DNA from: Aaosphaeria pasadenensis
Lineage: Eukaryota; Ascomycota; Dothideomycetes; Pleosporales
Length of the DNA stretch: 64,000 nucleotides
Assembly: GCA_022813625.1 (NCBI GenBank)
Contig: JAKLMB010000007.1
Location: 1,054,001-1,118,000, forward strand
Reading direction: 5' to 3'
The notes under the pieces are model-generated. The model saw nothing but the letters and a program-made list of their open reading frames with translations, was not told where the DNA came from and did not search any database. Below are positions 23,407 to 35,328 of the stretch, in pieces. Within the stretch, counting starts at the first letter, position 1. Each line of letters opens with the position of its first letter. The translations under genes and the position numbers were made by a program.

Positions 23407-25828
23407 GTTGTTTGTTGTCTTGTCTACGAGGTTCAATTGATAGAGACCGGTGAGAAGTGCTTTTCTGAACAAGTAGGCCGTTGGTGATTGATATATCCAA
23501 TGTATTGCCTGGTGTTGAAGTCCACGATGCAGGTACGACGTGTGAAACTCCGTTATGTATAGTGGTTAGGTGATACGGGCGCTATTCTTTGCCATGTTCA
23601 TTAGGCAACAACAAAACAGAAACAACATCTGTATCTAGTTCTATCGCTACGCATGAAGAGACTATTAACGCGTGTTGCTGCATGCTCCGCCATGCCAAGG
23701 GTGAAACGATAGCCTATCAGCGAGCCTTACGAGGCAGACTCGAGACAATAAGAACCTTAGTCCTAGCCCCCGTCCAATCAGTTACACTCTGAAGGATTCC
23801 GAATATGTAGAGATGATGTTACACGGCTCCCAATGCAGTAGAGTCTAGAGTAAACAGAGTAACCATCGAGAAGCGATGAGGTCTACACGAAGGAGGCTAA
23901 CCTTCTATAGCAGACCTAGCAAGTTTTACGTCCGTACCTCAAGCGATCGGGTATCCATGGGACTAGTTGACAGCAACAGCGTAACAAGCTCACGAGCTTT
24001 GCGTTATAAAGAAAGCTGTTGCCTGATAGACAAGAAACTTGAGAGCTTAGATGGGCCACATCGGTAGACCTTCTTTGATAACCTGATGGTTCGGAAACGA
24101 AGCAAGATATGTTGATCCATCCCCACTCTTCCAAGAATTGATCTATTTCTGAAGATTAGTCCAGTCAGAATTAACGAAGAAGACGCGTATCGAAGTGCTG
24201 GGTGCGTCATTGTCTAAGTAATACACCATCTATCTCCTCCGTAGAGGATGTTAGTCCTTGATTTGTAGCAAGATTGTGATGGAAACCAATGCCAGAGGAA
24301 TCACTTCATCGAGTTTCTAAGACGAAATATAGTTATTCGTACCTACCATTACGATTATAAAAGATTGCATTGGACACTGCATGCTGGAGTCTTTGGAGAC
24401 CATACGACTATCAGTGCTGGGTGGGCACTGTGCGGACTAAGATCGAAACGAGTTTTTCCGAATATGATGGGAAAAAGAAACAAATCACTGGGGCTACGTA
24501 AACAAAGGCGTACCGGTAACGTTCATTTGTGAGTGGATGCCTTAATTGGGCAAGTTTAAGACCGCGCGTCGGAGGATTCGACCCAGTGGGCGCAGCACGT
24601 TTGGGAGTCGCATGGCATAATTAGGCGAACTGAGTGCACACAAGTATACTGTGTAGGCAGTGCGTCAAGTAAGAGACCGCTGCTATGGCTACGGACACAA
24701 AGAATCAAGGTAATGCACACATCATTCGCTCATTTGAGATTCTGAAGGATCAAAATATGCATCAAAGAATTACAGCATCTTTCTGTTGATGGATATGTGT
24801 GAGGTGTCTAAATGCGGAACTAGCTCGTTCAAAGCAGTAATGGTACGCGCGCCTGGAGCGAAGCTTGCCCCTTTCTACTATGGAGTATTTGCAGATGCCA
24901 TGTCTTAGTACTAAATAGTATCGCACTGCGTGTGTTTAACTTCACTACACTGCTGGCTGTGGGCGCCTTTTCAAAGGCCTGTCGGTTACGTACGAGTAGT
25001 GCAGGGGACGCGGACTTTGATGACCCAGAACAGTTCGGCCCCCGGCTCAAACGTCGAGCCACTAAGAGCAGCCATTACCCAACTACAGAATGCCGTTTCT
25101 TCCTGTAGTTTCGAATTCAAAGTGAATAATGGGAATGGAAAAAGTGATCTACATCCCCGAATTGTATGATCTGTTCAGAGGGATACGTCGAAAGACTGTC
25201 AGTCCTGGAAAGGATCGCCAACGGGGCGATGTTGGCACAGGTCATGGAGCATGGTTACTGTATCTTTGCATTCTGCCGACCAATTAGCGCATGGCAAGGC
25301 TCATCCTTCGTGGGATCTGGAAGATGGTTTTGGACATGGCCCCTCGGAGAAATGTTACAAACTAGAACATGTACTGCACAAAGTAGGTTCCAAAACAAAG
25401 TGCACCACCCATAGAAAAGCGAAATCGTCAGGAGATGAGTCCTTTAGTCAAGCAAATGAAAGATGAAAATCCCTTCATACTATATGTATCGCCTTGTTGA
25501 TATTGATGGGGTACGCAAAAAGTGTGGTATGCCGGTACATACCCGCATGATATGTATCGTCCTGCACTTGGCACAACCCCCCTGGGGCGCCTCGAGCACG
25601 GCCTGTGTCAGGCGCCCGATCTTGGGTTGACAAGGCAGAAGGTATGGAACAGATTGAATTTTGGTGAGAAGGATCCTTCAGAATTTTACTCCTCGTCTTC
25701 TTCATCCTTTGACAGATTTTCTCTTGTCGCCTTACGTCCAGACAACAGTGGTAATTTGGCCGTCCATGGTCTACACCTATCGAGTAGCTCCAGCGCATTT
25801 GAATGTCGGCACCCGCGACGGCGACAGA
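23407..25828. other. Intergenic region
   Basis: 2.4 kb with no supportable gene. Overlapping open frames at 25166-25466 are the densest, but show no start, splice or domain support and may be a decayed gene. Confidence 0.5.
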
Positions 25829-28002
25829 ATGGACAGTAGTGTAGAGAAGCTGAAGTCTCCAGAAGCAGACTGTTTCCAGAGTCGATTTTGGGATGTCGCA
25901 GATGCACCGCGAAGTCGATATGTATACATCTGGGCTCTGTGTGCCAGTGCGTCGCTCTACACTTCGAAATTCATCCTGGTGGACCTCAATGTACACTATC
26001 CATTCCACCTCTTCATTTGGCAAGCGGTCGGCATCGCAGCGTTCACTTTGCTGAGCCAGTGGACGACATCGCGGCCCATCAACAATCGATCACCCGGTTC
26101 CACAAGGCAGCCATGGTTTCTTCCTCTACTCCTGGCGATGAGCATAGCGTTGTCGATGATGTTCGGCCTGATAACCACGTTACATTTCCCGAATGTGCCG
26201 ACCTTGGCTCAGCTATCGGTAAGCTTTCATAGACAGTATGGTTCATCGAGGAAGGGTCCGCTAACTAGAGAAAGGTCTTGTGTTTCTTGCCAGAAATGCT
26301 CGTTGCTTTCGTTATAGACCGGGCAGACCGTTCCAAAACAACCCTTCTTGGATCGCTATTCCTTACTGCTAGTTGTTCCGGGATTTTGTTTGGAGAATAC
26401 AGGCTGTTGGTAAACGGGATGGTCTCCTGGCTCCTCGCCATAGTATTCTTTGCCGCTTCGAGGATCATCTACACGGTCATGGTCAGTCGATCTCCGGACA
26501 CGTTATCGAACGAGAAACGACTCGACCTTTTTACTGCCAACTCGGGCATCCTCATCGCAATAATTGCTATCTGGGGGTTAGGCTGGGAAGACGCATGGCA
26601 GGTTAAGAATTCCATCAAGGCATCATATGTACCGCTTCTGTTAGTGAACATGGTAACCACAACGGTGGCGGTGGTTCTTGGAAAATCGACGCTGTTCCCG
26701 ACATACATCCCGACATACATAACAGATCATCGAAAGCTAGGGTCATCAGTCAACATCTCCCACATGTTGGGTATCACGGCAATTCTAATGCAGTCCGGGA
26801 TTATTGGATTTTTGTCGACGCTCAGCCTGAGAAGGGCATACACCAGCAACGTCCAGCTCCTCTCATTCTTCGCGGCCATACTATGCGTAGTCGGCACCGC
26901 ATTGCTGAGCGGTCTGCGTGGGTCGAGGGACGCCGAGTCTACAGTATACTCTTTGATGCCGGAAGATGAAAGTGTCGAGTCGCTGGGCCGGATCCGTAGC
27001 AATGTCTCTGATGCTTCAGGATGGACAAACGAGACTCACGTTTCGGATGCCTATGAATACCGTCCTGCAAAAGCTGGCCGAGCGCTCCTCGTTGCTTTGC
27101 TTACAGGAGCAACGTGGTTGCTCTATTCGTTTTTGAACTTTTCAGACAAGGTCCATGCCGAGACATGGAGTGCCGGTGCCATCCTTGATACTGCCTATGT
27201 CCCGCAAAGGGACCACGACATCATCATCAGCATGTACAAAGAGCCTACCGAGCATGTTGCATCCTTAATATCGGGACTGAGGGATATTCCGGGACTGTCC
27301 AATGCCCATGTCCTAATATATATCAAAGACGCGGAAGCAGATCTGGAAGTCATTGAACGTGGCACTGGTGCAGATGGAGTCACATCTCTACCCAATCTGG
27401 GTAGAGAAGGCGAGACCTATCTAAACCACATAGTGAACCGCTGGGATGACCTCGCTCGGCAAACATTCTTCCTCCAGGCCGATGTCCACAATCCCCGGGA
27501 GTTCTGGCCGCGTATCACGGATTACTTCGACCCGGTCCGGACAGGAATGTTGAGCCTTGGTTGGTCTGGCAACGTCTGCAATTGTTATGAATGCGGGGAC
27601 AAGTGGGATGTGCGTGACCCTACAGGGCTCTTTCCGAAAGTGTATGGGCAGATCAACAACAGTACGTCCTGCGACCAAGTCCTCTTGAGCTACAAAGGCC
27701 AATTTGTAGTTTCTGCACAACGAATTAGAGGTGTAAAGAAATCGGTGTACGAGGACTTGCGTGACGCTCTTGTCAATCCGGACAGTTGGGCACACCAGGA
27801 GACTTATCTACAGGGCCGCCCGGATTCTTTGAATGCGCCACAGTTCGGTTTCCAGCTGGAAAGAATGTGGAACCTCCTCTTCCAATGTTCCGACTTGGAT
27901 GTTGCCTTCAAATGTCCTTCTTTACTGAGTGGCTCGGGAATTGGAACAGGAAGGATAGGAGGAAGCAAGGAGGACTGTCAGTGTCTCGATCCTGCACGTT
28001 GA
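25829..28002 (+). CDS. Multi-TM transporter-like protein fused to DUF3431 (putative glycosyltransferase-like)
   Basis: Two exons (25829-26218, 26275-28002; intron 56 nt) encode 705 residues; an in-frame ATG at 25766 would add 21. Residues about 25-380 contain roughly ten hydrophobic segments resembling a DMT/nucleotide-sugar-transporter fold, followed by one more segment (about 405-425). The C-terminal part (about 445-680) matches fungal DUF3431: IIISMYKEPTEH near its start, VLIYIKDAEADLE, GREGETYLNHIVNRWDDLA, FLQADVHNP and a Cys-rich NVCNCYECGDKWDV patch. DUF3431 is thought to be glycosyltransferase-related, so a Golgi or plasma-membrane enzyme using a co-encoded donor transporter is an attractive inference. 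The catalytic domain should lie in the lumen or outside the cell. It has no neighbour of related function. Confidence 0.78.
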
Positions 28003-29010
28003 CGCATGGCGAAGTAAGGGCAATGCTGTGGAGGTTTTTGTTGAAAGCATTTTCGAGGCGTTATTTAGTTAATGTTGTAGTTAGATACCCGGGCACATGC
28101 TCCATGGATACTCAATAGTTATGAATCAACAACAGTTAATAGATATTGAAAAGAAAAGGGCCCAGAATGTCGCGGCCATACGTGTAAAGAAGAGAAGCAG
28201 CAGGCCCCATCTTCACTTCAAAAGGTAGAATTGAAGACGTATGTACTGCGACACCAGGAGGTTATCATTTGGAAACTACGTTAGGAAGCGCCGGATAGGT
28301 AACACCCTGACTTTCACCTGATTGGTATTAGCGCATTGAACGCGATCGTATCAGCGTATCTCGTATGCCAGTTCAGTCCTCTGGCTCGCGCCAGAATACG
28401 ATAAATCGGTTCCTAAGACTCGTTTGGTCTCCACTTCCGGAGAAATGATTCGAAGATAGGCTGGTCTTCATGACGCTAACATGACCCGTTGGGGCTCGTT
28501 CATTGCAGCCACAACAACACGGATGTGAGGAACTTGGACGTTCCGAGACCTGCCACCTGTTAGGCAGGTCGCAATCTAGGCAACGTTGTGTTGCATCAGT
28601 AGCGAATATCATAGGAAATGGTAAAACACAGCAGCATGTGGCGTCGCTACACCAAACACATATCCGCAGAGATAGGAACTACTCGTCATTGATCGCCGAT
28701 CCAGGTGTTGTTTACGCCTTGAACTAGTCCACTCCATTCTGCAAGGTGAAAATAGATGAACAGAGATGTAAGGGAACTCCTTCTGGGCTACGGAGGATAG
28801 ATAATGACTACGAAAATAATGACCTTTTGCTCCATGTTTCCCTTTCACAACCCAGTTTACGCCATTGCCAAGTTAGCCGTTATGATGGGAACGGTGGTAT
28901 AAAGTTGGAAAGAGACCATCATAAATCGACAACAAATGAACGCCGAGTAATGCCACGAATGCTCGGAGACAATGCAGATTGAAACAGCTGCGTGCGTCTC
29001 CAAGGAGAGC
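28003..29010. other. Convergent 3' intergenic region
   Basis: Between the DUF3431 gene and UBP8, which are transcribed towards each other. No gene is supported. Confidence 0.55.
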
Positions 29011-30854
29011 CTACATCTCCAGAGCGTTGATCATATAGAAGAGCAAGTACGCCTCCGCACCAAGCACTTCTGCCTCGCTGACCAACACTACCTTACTATC
29101 GTCGAACATGAACCATTCGTTTCCTTCTCGAGAATAGCTAACGTAGTGGCCAGAATCCATCTTCCCCTTATGGACGATGACGGTAGCTAGTTCGTAGATA
29201 AGGCTATTTGCGGGTGTGTTGGCATTGTGGTTGGACGGTGGGAGTTTTGCATTTTTCGAGCCCTTGGGGTGTGTGGATTTATATTTCGACGTGTACGGGT
29301 AAAGATCAATCTTCATAGGAAAGTTGACCTTGGTCTCAATCTTTGTAGAGGTTGACTTGTGATGCTCGAAACGCTAGACGACTGTTAATATCCATAGAGT
29401 TCTAAAATCTTATCTCACATACCTTTAGATGTATGGGAAGAACTGGTGGTAGTCGTTTTATGCTCAGTTGCTTCGTGGCTGGGTGCTCTTTCTTACAGTT
29501 CGAGCAAGTGTATTCGTCGGAGCCCAATTTCTCGCGACCTGTGAAGCGCTCTAGACAGTCACGCAAGGTCAGTTGTATATCCTCTGGGTTTTGGTTCGCT
29601 GCATCGTCCTTTTTCCTCTTCTTTGGGAGGTTCCGAACGTCGAGGCTCAAATCCATGTATGGATCCAACGCTGTAGTTACGTTCTTGCATCCATCGCATG
29701 TGACGGTGCTGGAAAGCTTGCCGTAAAATGTTTGATGAATTATGCAGGTACAGTTTGTTTCAGACGAACCGCCATTCTGCAAATGCAGGGTGTTTAGCAT
29801 GAACTGCATATACTCGTGTGCGTCTTGCTGTTGGTAGCCCGCGAGAGCCTAGATATCAATTAGTACATGACACGGAGACATACTAGCAAGTCTGAGCTAG
29901 TCTGCATTGTACAGCACGTACCTCGCCAGCCGTCCAACTTGCCTGAAGCATGTTGACAGCACCAAACCCTTCGGTTTTCTCATTCGAATGGAATTCGACG
30001 AACATCTCATCCAACGCGCAGCTCACACATGCCTCTTTGCCGCAATCTTCCTTCTTGTGACCCTCGGAAAGATAGAAGTTCCTAATGAAGGGATTGTGAA
30101 TGAGCGTCTGCAGTATGACACTCATGAAGCATGTTTGCCCCATGTTGTAAAGCCCACGTAGGCCGATCGCGCGACAAGGGAGAAAGGTGGAATTGTTGAT
30201 GATAAGTTTGTGTTCCTCAGCCGTGGTCGTGTCTTCGAATTTACGTTTCTTGCCTTCACATCTATTGTCAACTGGGGTCACAGGTAACAGTAGCACTAGA
30301 GTGTCACCGACCTTTCTGCATCCTTCGAGTCTCCAATTCAGGGTCGTAAATGAAGTCGTTGCACTGCCCGCAGTAAACATGCCCATTCCGCGATTCAACC
30401 GCTAGACACTATGTCAGCTTTCGCACAATCAATATGCTGAACTATAAACCCACAAAAGCAATGTAGCTTTGTCTCGACATGCTGATCCCGATCGGCTTCA
30501 GAGCTTATATTGGGGCACTGGAGGCAGAGGTAGAGGGGGCGAATGGATACGGCTGCTCGACCTTCCGAGTTCTTGTGTGTCTGCGCATTTATACTGGGCT
30601 TTTCGTGAATACTTTGGAGGATAAGGCGGTAGTTATGTAAGGTAGGCTTTTTCGCAGCTTCGAGCATTTCTCGTATGTGCTCTACAGGACCTGTCAGTCG
30701 CGCAATGTAACTCAGTCTTAATGTGCGGCAACTCACCACATCCCGATTCGACATGTGCCATCTGACTGCTCGGAACTATGGCGCCTTTGGAGTTCTTCAC
30801 AACCTTGGGTGAGGCCATTGCCGCCCCTTTTGGAATGGCAGCGATGCTGTCCAT
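29011..30854 (-). CDS. ubp8: Ubiquitin carboxyl-terminal hydrolase of the SAGA complex (Ubp8-like)
   Basis: Six exons (30854-30737, 30690-30454, 30401-30308, 30261-29922, 29848-29423, 29373-29011) with consistent phases encode 525 residues. The N-terminus carries a ZnF-UBP domain: CG..., CLQCPN, HVETKLHCF and GHVYCGQCNDFIYDPELE. The USP domain has the Cys box LRGLYNMGQTCF with catalytic Cys194, the QQQDAHEYMQF motif, two CxxC pairs (TCDGC, TCSNC), and the His box KMDSGHYVSY with His481 followed by WFMFDDSKV. Ubp8 removes ubiquitin from histone H2B in SAGA's deubiquitinase module (with Sgf11, Sus1, Sgf73). Two introns use less common donors, GTGGGT (30453) and GTGACA (30307), chosen because only they restore the conserved ZnF sequence. 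The start could be a later in-frame ATG. Confidence 0.88.
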
Positions 30855-32877
30855 GATGCGACGTTTGATAACGAGAGATGTGGGCGCATCTACATAACTC
30901 GGCAAGGACTCGGTGAGAGCGAGGCAGCGGGGAGGGAAAGACGGCGGAGATAGTCTTCCCTCGCTCTTGTCGCAGCAGACAAGCCCCTTGGGTTCTCAAA
31001 GATGTTTATTCGGGGTTCAAGTAGGGTCATCTACATGAATGAGTGAATTGGAGCTGCTGTTCACAGGGTCTGCATGGAGGCCAAACCAATCAGCTCGGAT
31101 AAAGTTGCGCCACCGATTTCCCGCGACAGACGCGTGCACGTCCCCTCACGAACATCCAGACAGAGTCACCGACACATTCACGATTGAGCTACGAATAGCT
31201 AACCCTACCCCGTAGATTCTCAGTGGTAATAGGTACAGCCGACACCAAGGGTTTGTATGCAGGTACAGATACATGAAGGATGAATGCGCACCATCCAAAG
31301 CAGCCGATTCATGGTGTGCACGGGTGTCTATGTGCTGTGTAGATCCTCTAGTTGGAAGGCTACAGACTCGGCCGATGAACGCCGCCGTTAAGCAATTACT
31401 TAATGCTCGAGTTAGGTAGCTAACAACTCTGTTACTTTGCATGAGTAATCGTAGTTAGCGCAGTGATGCTGACTAGATACTTGTTGGTTACAATGGGGTT
31501 GCTATCCCCTAAATACTACAAATTATGGAGTACCTAATGCTTCTATAGTACGAGGTATGGTAATAATATATCGAAATGAAGCTCCCATAGCTTGAAGTTG
31601 GTCCTTATCATCGAACAATATGTCAGTACCTTCTGATTGTAGCCGTTGCGACTGCTCTTTAATAAGGAAATCACCATCGATTTACACACTTATATTGCAC
31701 AGGTAGTGAATATGCACCATGCATATACAGTACAACTTTCCTTTGCTGGTGAGCAAGTCTGCCACACTGAAATATATAATCCATACGAACAGACAAATAA
31801 GTGTGTAGCAGCAAGTAATTAAGTCTCGAGGTTGGTTTCCTGTGTAAATCGAAGTCGCAGGGATACGTATCGGCGTATTTTGTCGCGTATCGTGTCGTAC
31901 ACCGTATTGGGACGCTGTAATAATTGAAGTATGTACTGGGTATACACGACTCAATATCAGATCCAAATCCAAGTATTGATACGAATTGACAATTGCAACA
32001 TTGAAACTCTTGGCTCGATTATGGATTTCAGGTAACTACGGGATAGCAGATTTCTTAACCCAACAACAAAAGTCGTTCAGGACAATTGCTGTGGCTACTC
32101 GTCCTTTTGCATCCACTTTTCACACGACTAGTTGCATACATCCGGGAATGATGTCACATCTCTGCAGCAGAGAAGTAGTCAGACGGTTCTTGATGATCGG
32201 TTCAGAATAAATCCAAGTCAATGTGAGGCATATATTCGGATTGGAATCGCACCATCCGAACCTCCGTGAGAAGTTAAAGGATCTAACAGAACAAAATGGA
32301 TTATTACAGTAACTAGTTGGTTGTCTTTTTTCTTTCTTTCTTTTTCCCTTTTCTAGTCCAGGTGGAAACCCCAAACCCGTTGCGTCGGCTGTGCACAGGC
32401 CCAATGATCGGCGTTAATGGCATCAACAGTCAGCATTTCGTAGGCACCCCATCCATCCACATTCACCGTCCACTCTATCCACTCAATCTCGCGCCGACCT
32501 TTTGAATGCGCCAACGAAGGCCTTGCGCTCATTTATTAGACCAAGCTTCCGGCATGCGCCATTAAATCCTTCTTGCGACAAAATATCACTATTGCTATTA
32601 CTACTCACCCTTCTGCTCCCATCTCCAAAAGTTTTCAACGTGTTCCTCTTCCTCTACGTTCCTCCGCGACCTCGCCGTTTCCCTCCGATCCGTTTCGCAA
32701 CAACTGTTCCAGCACCTCCGGAACCCCGCGGCAGCATTACTACATTTCTGCACATTGACCTACCTACTTAAAACAATTCTCTAGTAATGGTTCATCGATT
32801 CTGAAAACTTCCATTTCACACCATCTCGAATCTTTTGACCCCATTTCTGGCCGCGCGGGCCTGGCGCATCCTTCGAT
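30855..32877. promoter_or_regulatory. 2 kb divergent intergenic region
   Basis: Lies between the starts of UBP8 (minus) and the DUF2434-like gene (plus). It must hold both promoters; no gene or specific site is supported. The stretch from about 32,440 is C/T-rich, as in a 5' leader. Confidence 0.5.
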
Positions 32878-34474
32878 ATGCCTCTCCTCAACGTGAGGGA
32901 GCTCCTCCCGTTCCCCAACGGCGATAATACATCTCATACCATAATCAACGGCGTCGATTTCAACTTGACTGCCCTCAAATTCTTCAATTATACCATCTAC
33001 TCCAACAACACAATATCCAATAGATCGAAATGCTATCTCATCTTCGACCAATTCAAACCGCACATGTTCAGCAATGGTAGCTGGGTCAACGGTTCAACTT
33101 GCTACATCCCATACTACGGAATCAAAACTCGAGGCTACGCAAGCATTGCGTTCGGCACCGCATTCGGATTGAGCATTATGTTCACGTTGATCAATCTACG
33201 AAAACACGGAAAGCGCTTCGTGCGAGAGGACAAAAGGTTCAGGATCGTTGGTCGTAGATGGCAATGGTACTGGATGCTGTTCGCTGCAGCATGTGGTATG
33301 ATCAGCTGCCTGACAGGTATCGATGTGGATCGCAATTATTTGCAGGATCTTTCCATCATTCTGCAAAGCTTCTTCTTCACACTCATGGTCCCGGGAACAC
33401 TTGCAATGGTCTGGGAAAGTGTCAGGCATTGGTAAGTTCGCCGCTCAGATCTATCGCCCAATTTACGTCTTGCTTACCATTCACTGCAGGGGCTCGTGGC
33501 AGGAAAGACAACTAGTAGATGTGGATCCCTATTCTTACCCGGATGACGATACAAGGACCAGGACCGAATTCTGGCTCCCGCTGATATTCTACCTTATTGC
33601 TTGGCTCAATTTCTTCATGACTATTCCTCGATCGTGGAACGCGTTCAGACAGCAGAACACGCCAGAGCAACAACGTGACATAGCAGCACCAGCCGCTACT
33701 AACAATCGAACAAAGGCGGGCGCTATCATTGCCGCTGTAGCTTGGTTCATCATTGTCTATTCACTCTGGCATTCGCTGAAACATTACAAGCGACGGAATA
33801 CAGGATTCTTCGGCAAGATCAACGGATTTTGTCGGGACTGCCCGACCAAGCTCTTCGTCGTCATTATTCTGCTTGCCGTTCGTGTGGCGTATGGCCTTGC
33901 CAGTGCATGGATATTTGAGCTTACGATTATGAAAGACGATGTCATGATTGGTTGGCCGTTCGGATTGGGCTATGGACCCATTCTAGCCATCATCATCGTC
34001 TTCGAGGTCTTCGGCTATATTGAAGAGAATGAAGACAAGGTGATCATGGAACAGAGACGATTGCGAGGCATCGAACACGATCGTGAGCTCAATCTGACGA
34101 AGAAACCTGGTTGGTGGAACAAGAACTTTACGAATCGATTCAAGTCGGACGATGAGCGTTTGCGTGACATGGCAGCGATTGACAATAGTGGAGCTACTAC
34201 TACAACGACCCGTCGTCAACCTCAGAACATTGAGATGGGAGACATGACTCTTCGCAATCGGTCCAGGAGCAGACCTCCAGAGGATCCATTCCGGGATCAA
34301 AGTTCCTCAGAAAACTCTCGACAGTCTTCCGTGGCTGTCGGTGCGAGATTGGATCCCAGTCGCACCGAAAGCGATGCAGCTAGTGCAAAGTCTGGCCTGA
34401 CGGGACGCACCTTGACGGCTGAGCAGATGGCGAATGCCCGGCCACAAAACGTGAGGAGCATGCTGGATGTTTGA
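32878..34474 (+). CDS. Seven-TM membrane protein, DUF2434-like
   Basis: Two exons (32878-33431, 33490-34474; intron 58 nt) encode 512 residues. An N-terminal region of about 85 residues has at least five N-x-S/T sites (NTS, NLT, NYT, NNT, NGS) and two cysteines, consistent with a glycosylated external segment. Seven hydrophobic segments follow, e.g. SIAFGTAFGLSIMFTLI, WYWMLFAAACGMISCL, IIAAVAWFIIVYSLW and LAIIIVFEVFGYI. The C-terminal 150 residues are polar and Ser/Arg-rich, probably cytosolic. The pattern matches my memory of the fungal DUF2434 family, whose role is unknown. The GPCR-like layout is suggestive only; no receptor motif was seen. Confidence 0.78.
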
Positions 34475-35328
34475 GAGAAACAATAGATTGCGTGGATGAT
34501 CAGTTGTAATGTATATGTACATACCTACACGGTTGGATTTTGATGGCCATATACCATAGTACCTATATTACTGAACCAATACTTATGAATTGAAATACCT
34601 TCCCAGGACGTGAAGAGAGCATTGCACATAATGATCCAAGGTCGTGCTTTATTATCTGTATTAGTGGTCATGCTTTGCGGAACATTCGTCGCCAGAAGAC
34701 AGCGTTGCCATTAAGCGATTGGCGTGCGTCCTGACAGTCGCATCCTCCAGTAGTGATGATGTCAATGGTGAGGAAATATATATATACGGAGTAGTAATGT
34801 ATCAAAACGACACGTACAACATGACTTCCTTTGGCAACAGCAGCCACCCACAAGCCATTTTAATTGCTCGATCCTCATGGTAATCAATTCGGCACGAATA
34901 CGCGTCCAATCAGCGCCTTGATCGATAGCGATTGCAGTGCGGAGGCGGGTTGTTGTTTTTTTTATCTCAAGGCTGGGCGTTCAAGTAAGTGCAGGTGCAA
35001 ATGCTCCCTATCCCATCTCTACCTCCCTCCCTCCCCCACTCCGCGCACCTCACCTCATCCTATGTCACAGCGCCGCCCATACCGTGACTTCTCCACCTTT
35101 GCATAATTTCACAACTTCACCGACCATTTGCGACAATACCCAACCTAAAAAAGCACGGAACATATTCTCTTAACACCCAGCAATACACCAGATCCGTCGA
35201 CAGAGAACATATCACATCCTTTCCGTCACCATTCGAGCTTCCGCCCGTCTACACGACTACTTTGCCCCGCCTTCGGTTGCTCATTGCCCTCCTCTATTCC
35301 TTTCCGTCACTGGCCGCCTACCTTCGCA
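34475..35328. other. Intergenic region and leader of sds23
   Basis: 3' end of the DUF2434-like gene and promoter/leader of sds23. One TACGGAGTA motif at 34785-34793. The leader from about 35,000 is C/T-rich. Confidence 0.55.

Noticed and set aside
24530..24600. tRNA-like string with GGATTCGACCC
   Set aside because: T stem mispairs and no acceptor partner is present.
25166..25466. Two overlapping open frames upstream of the DUF3431 gene
   Set aside because: No recognisable domain, no convincing start and no splice sites joining them to a gene.
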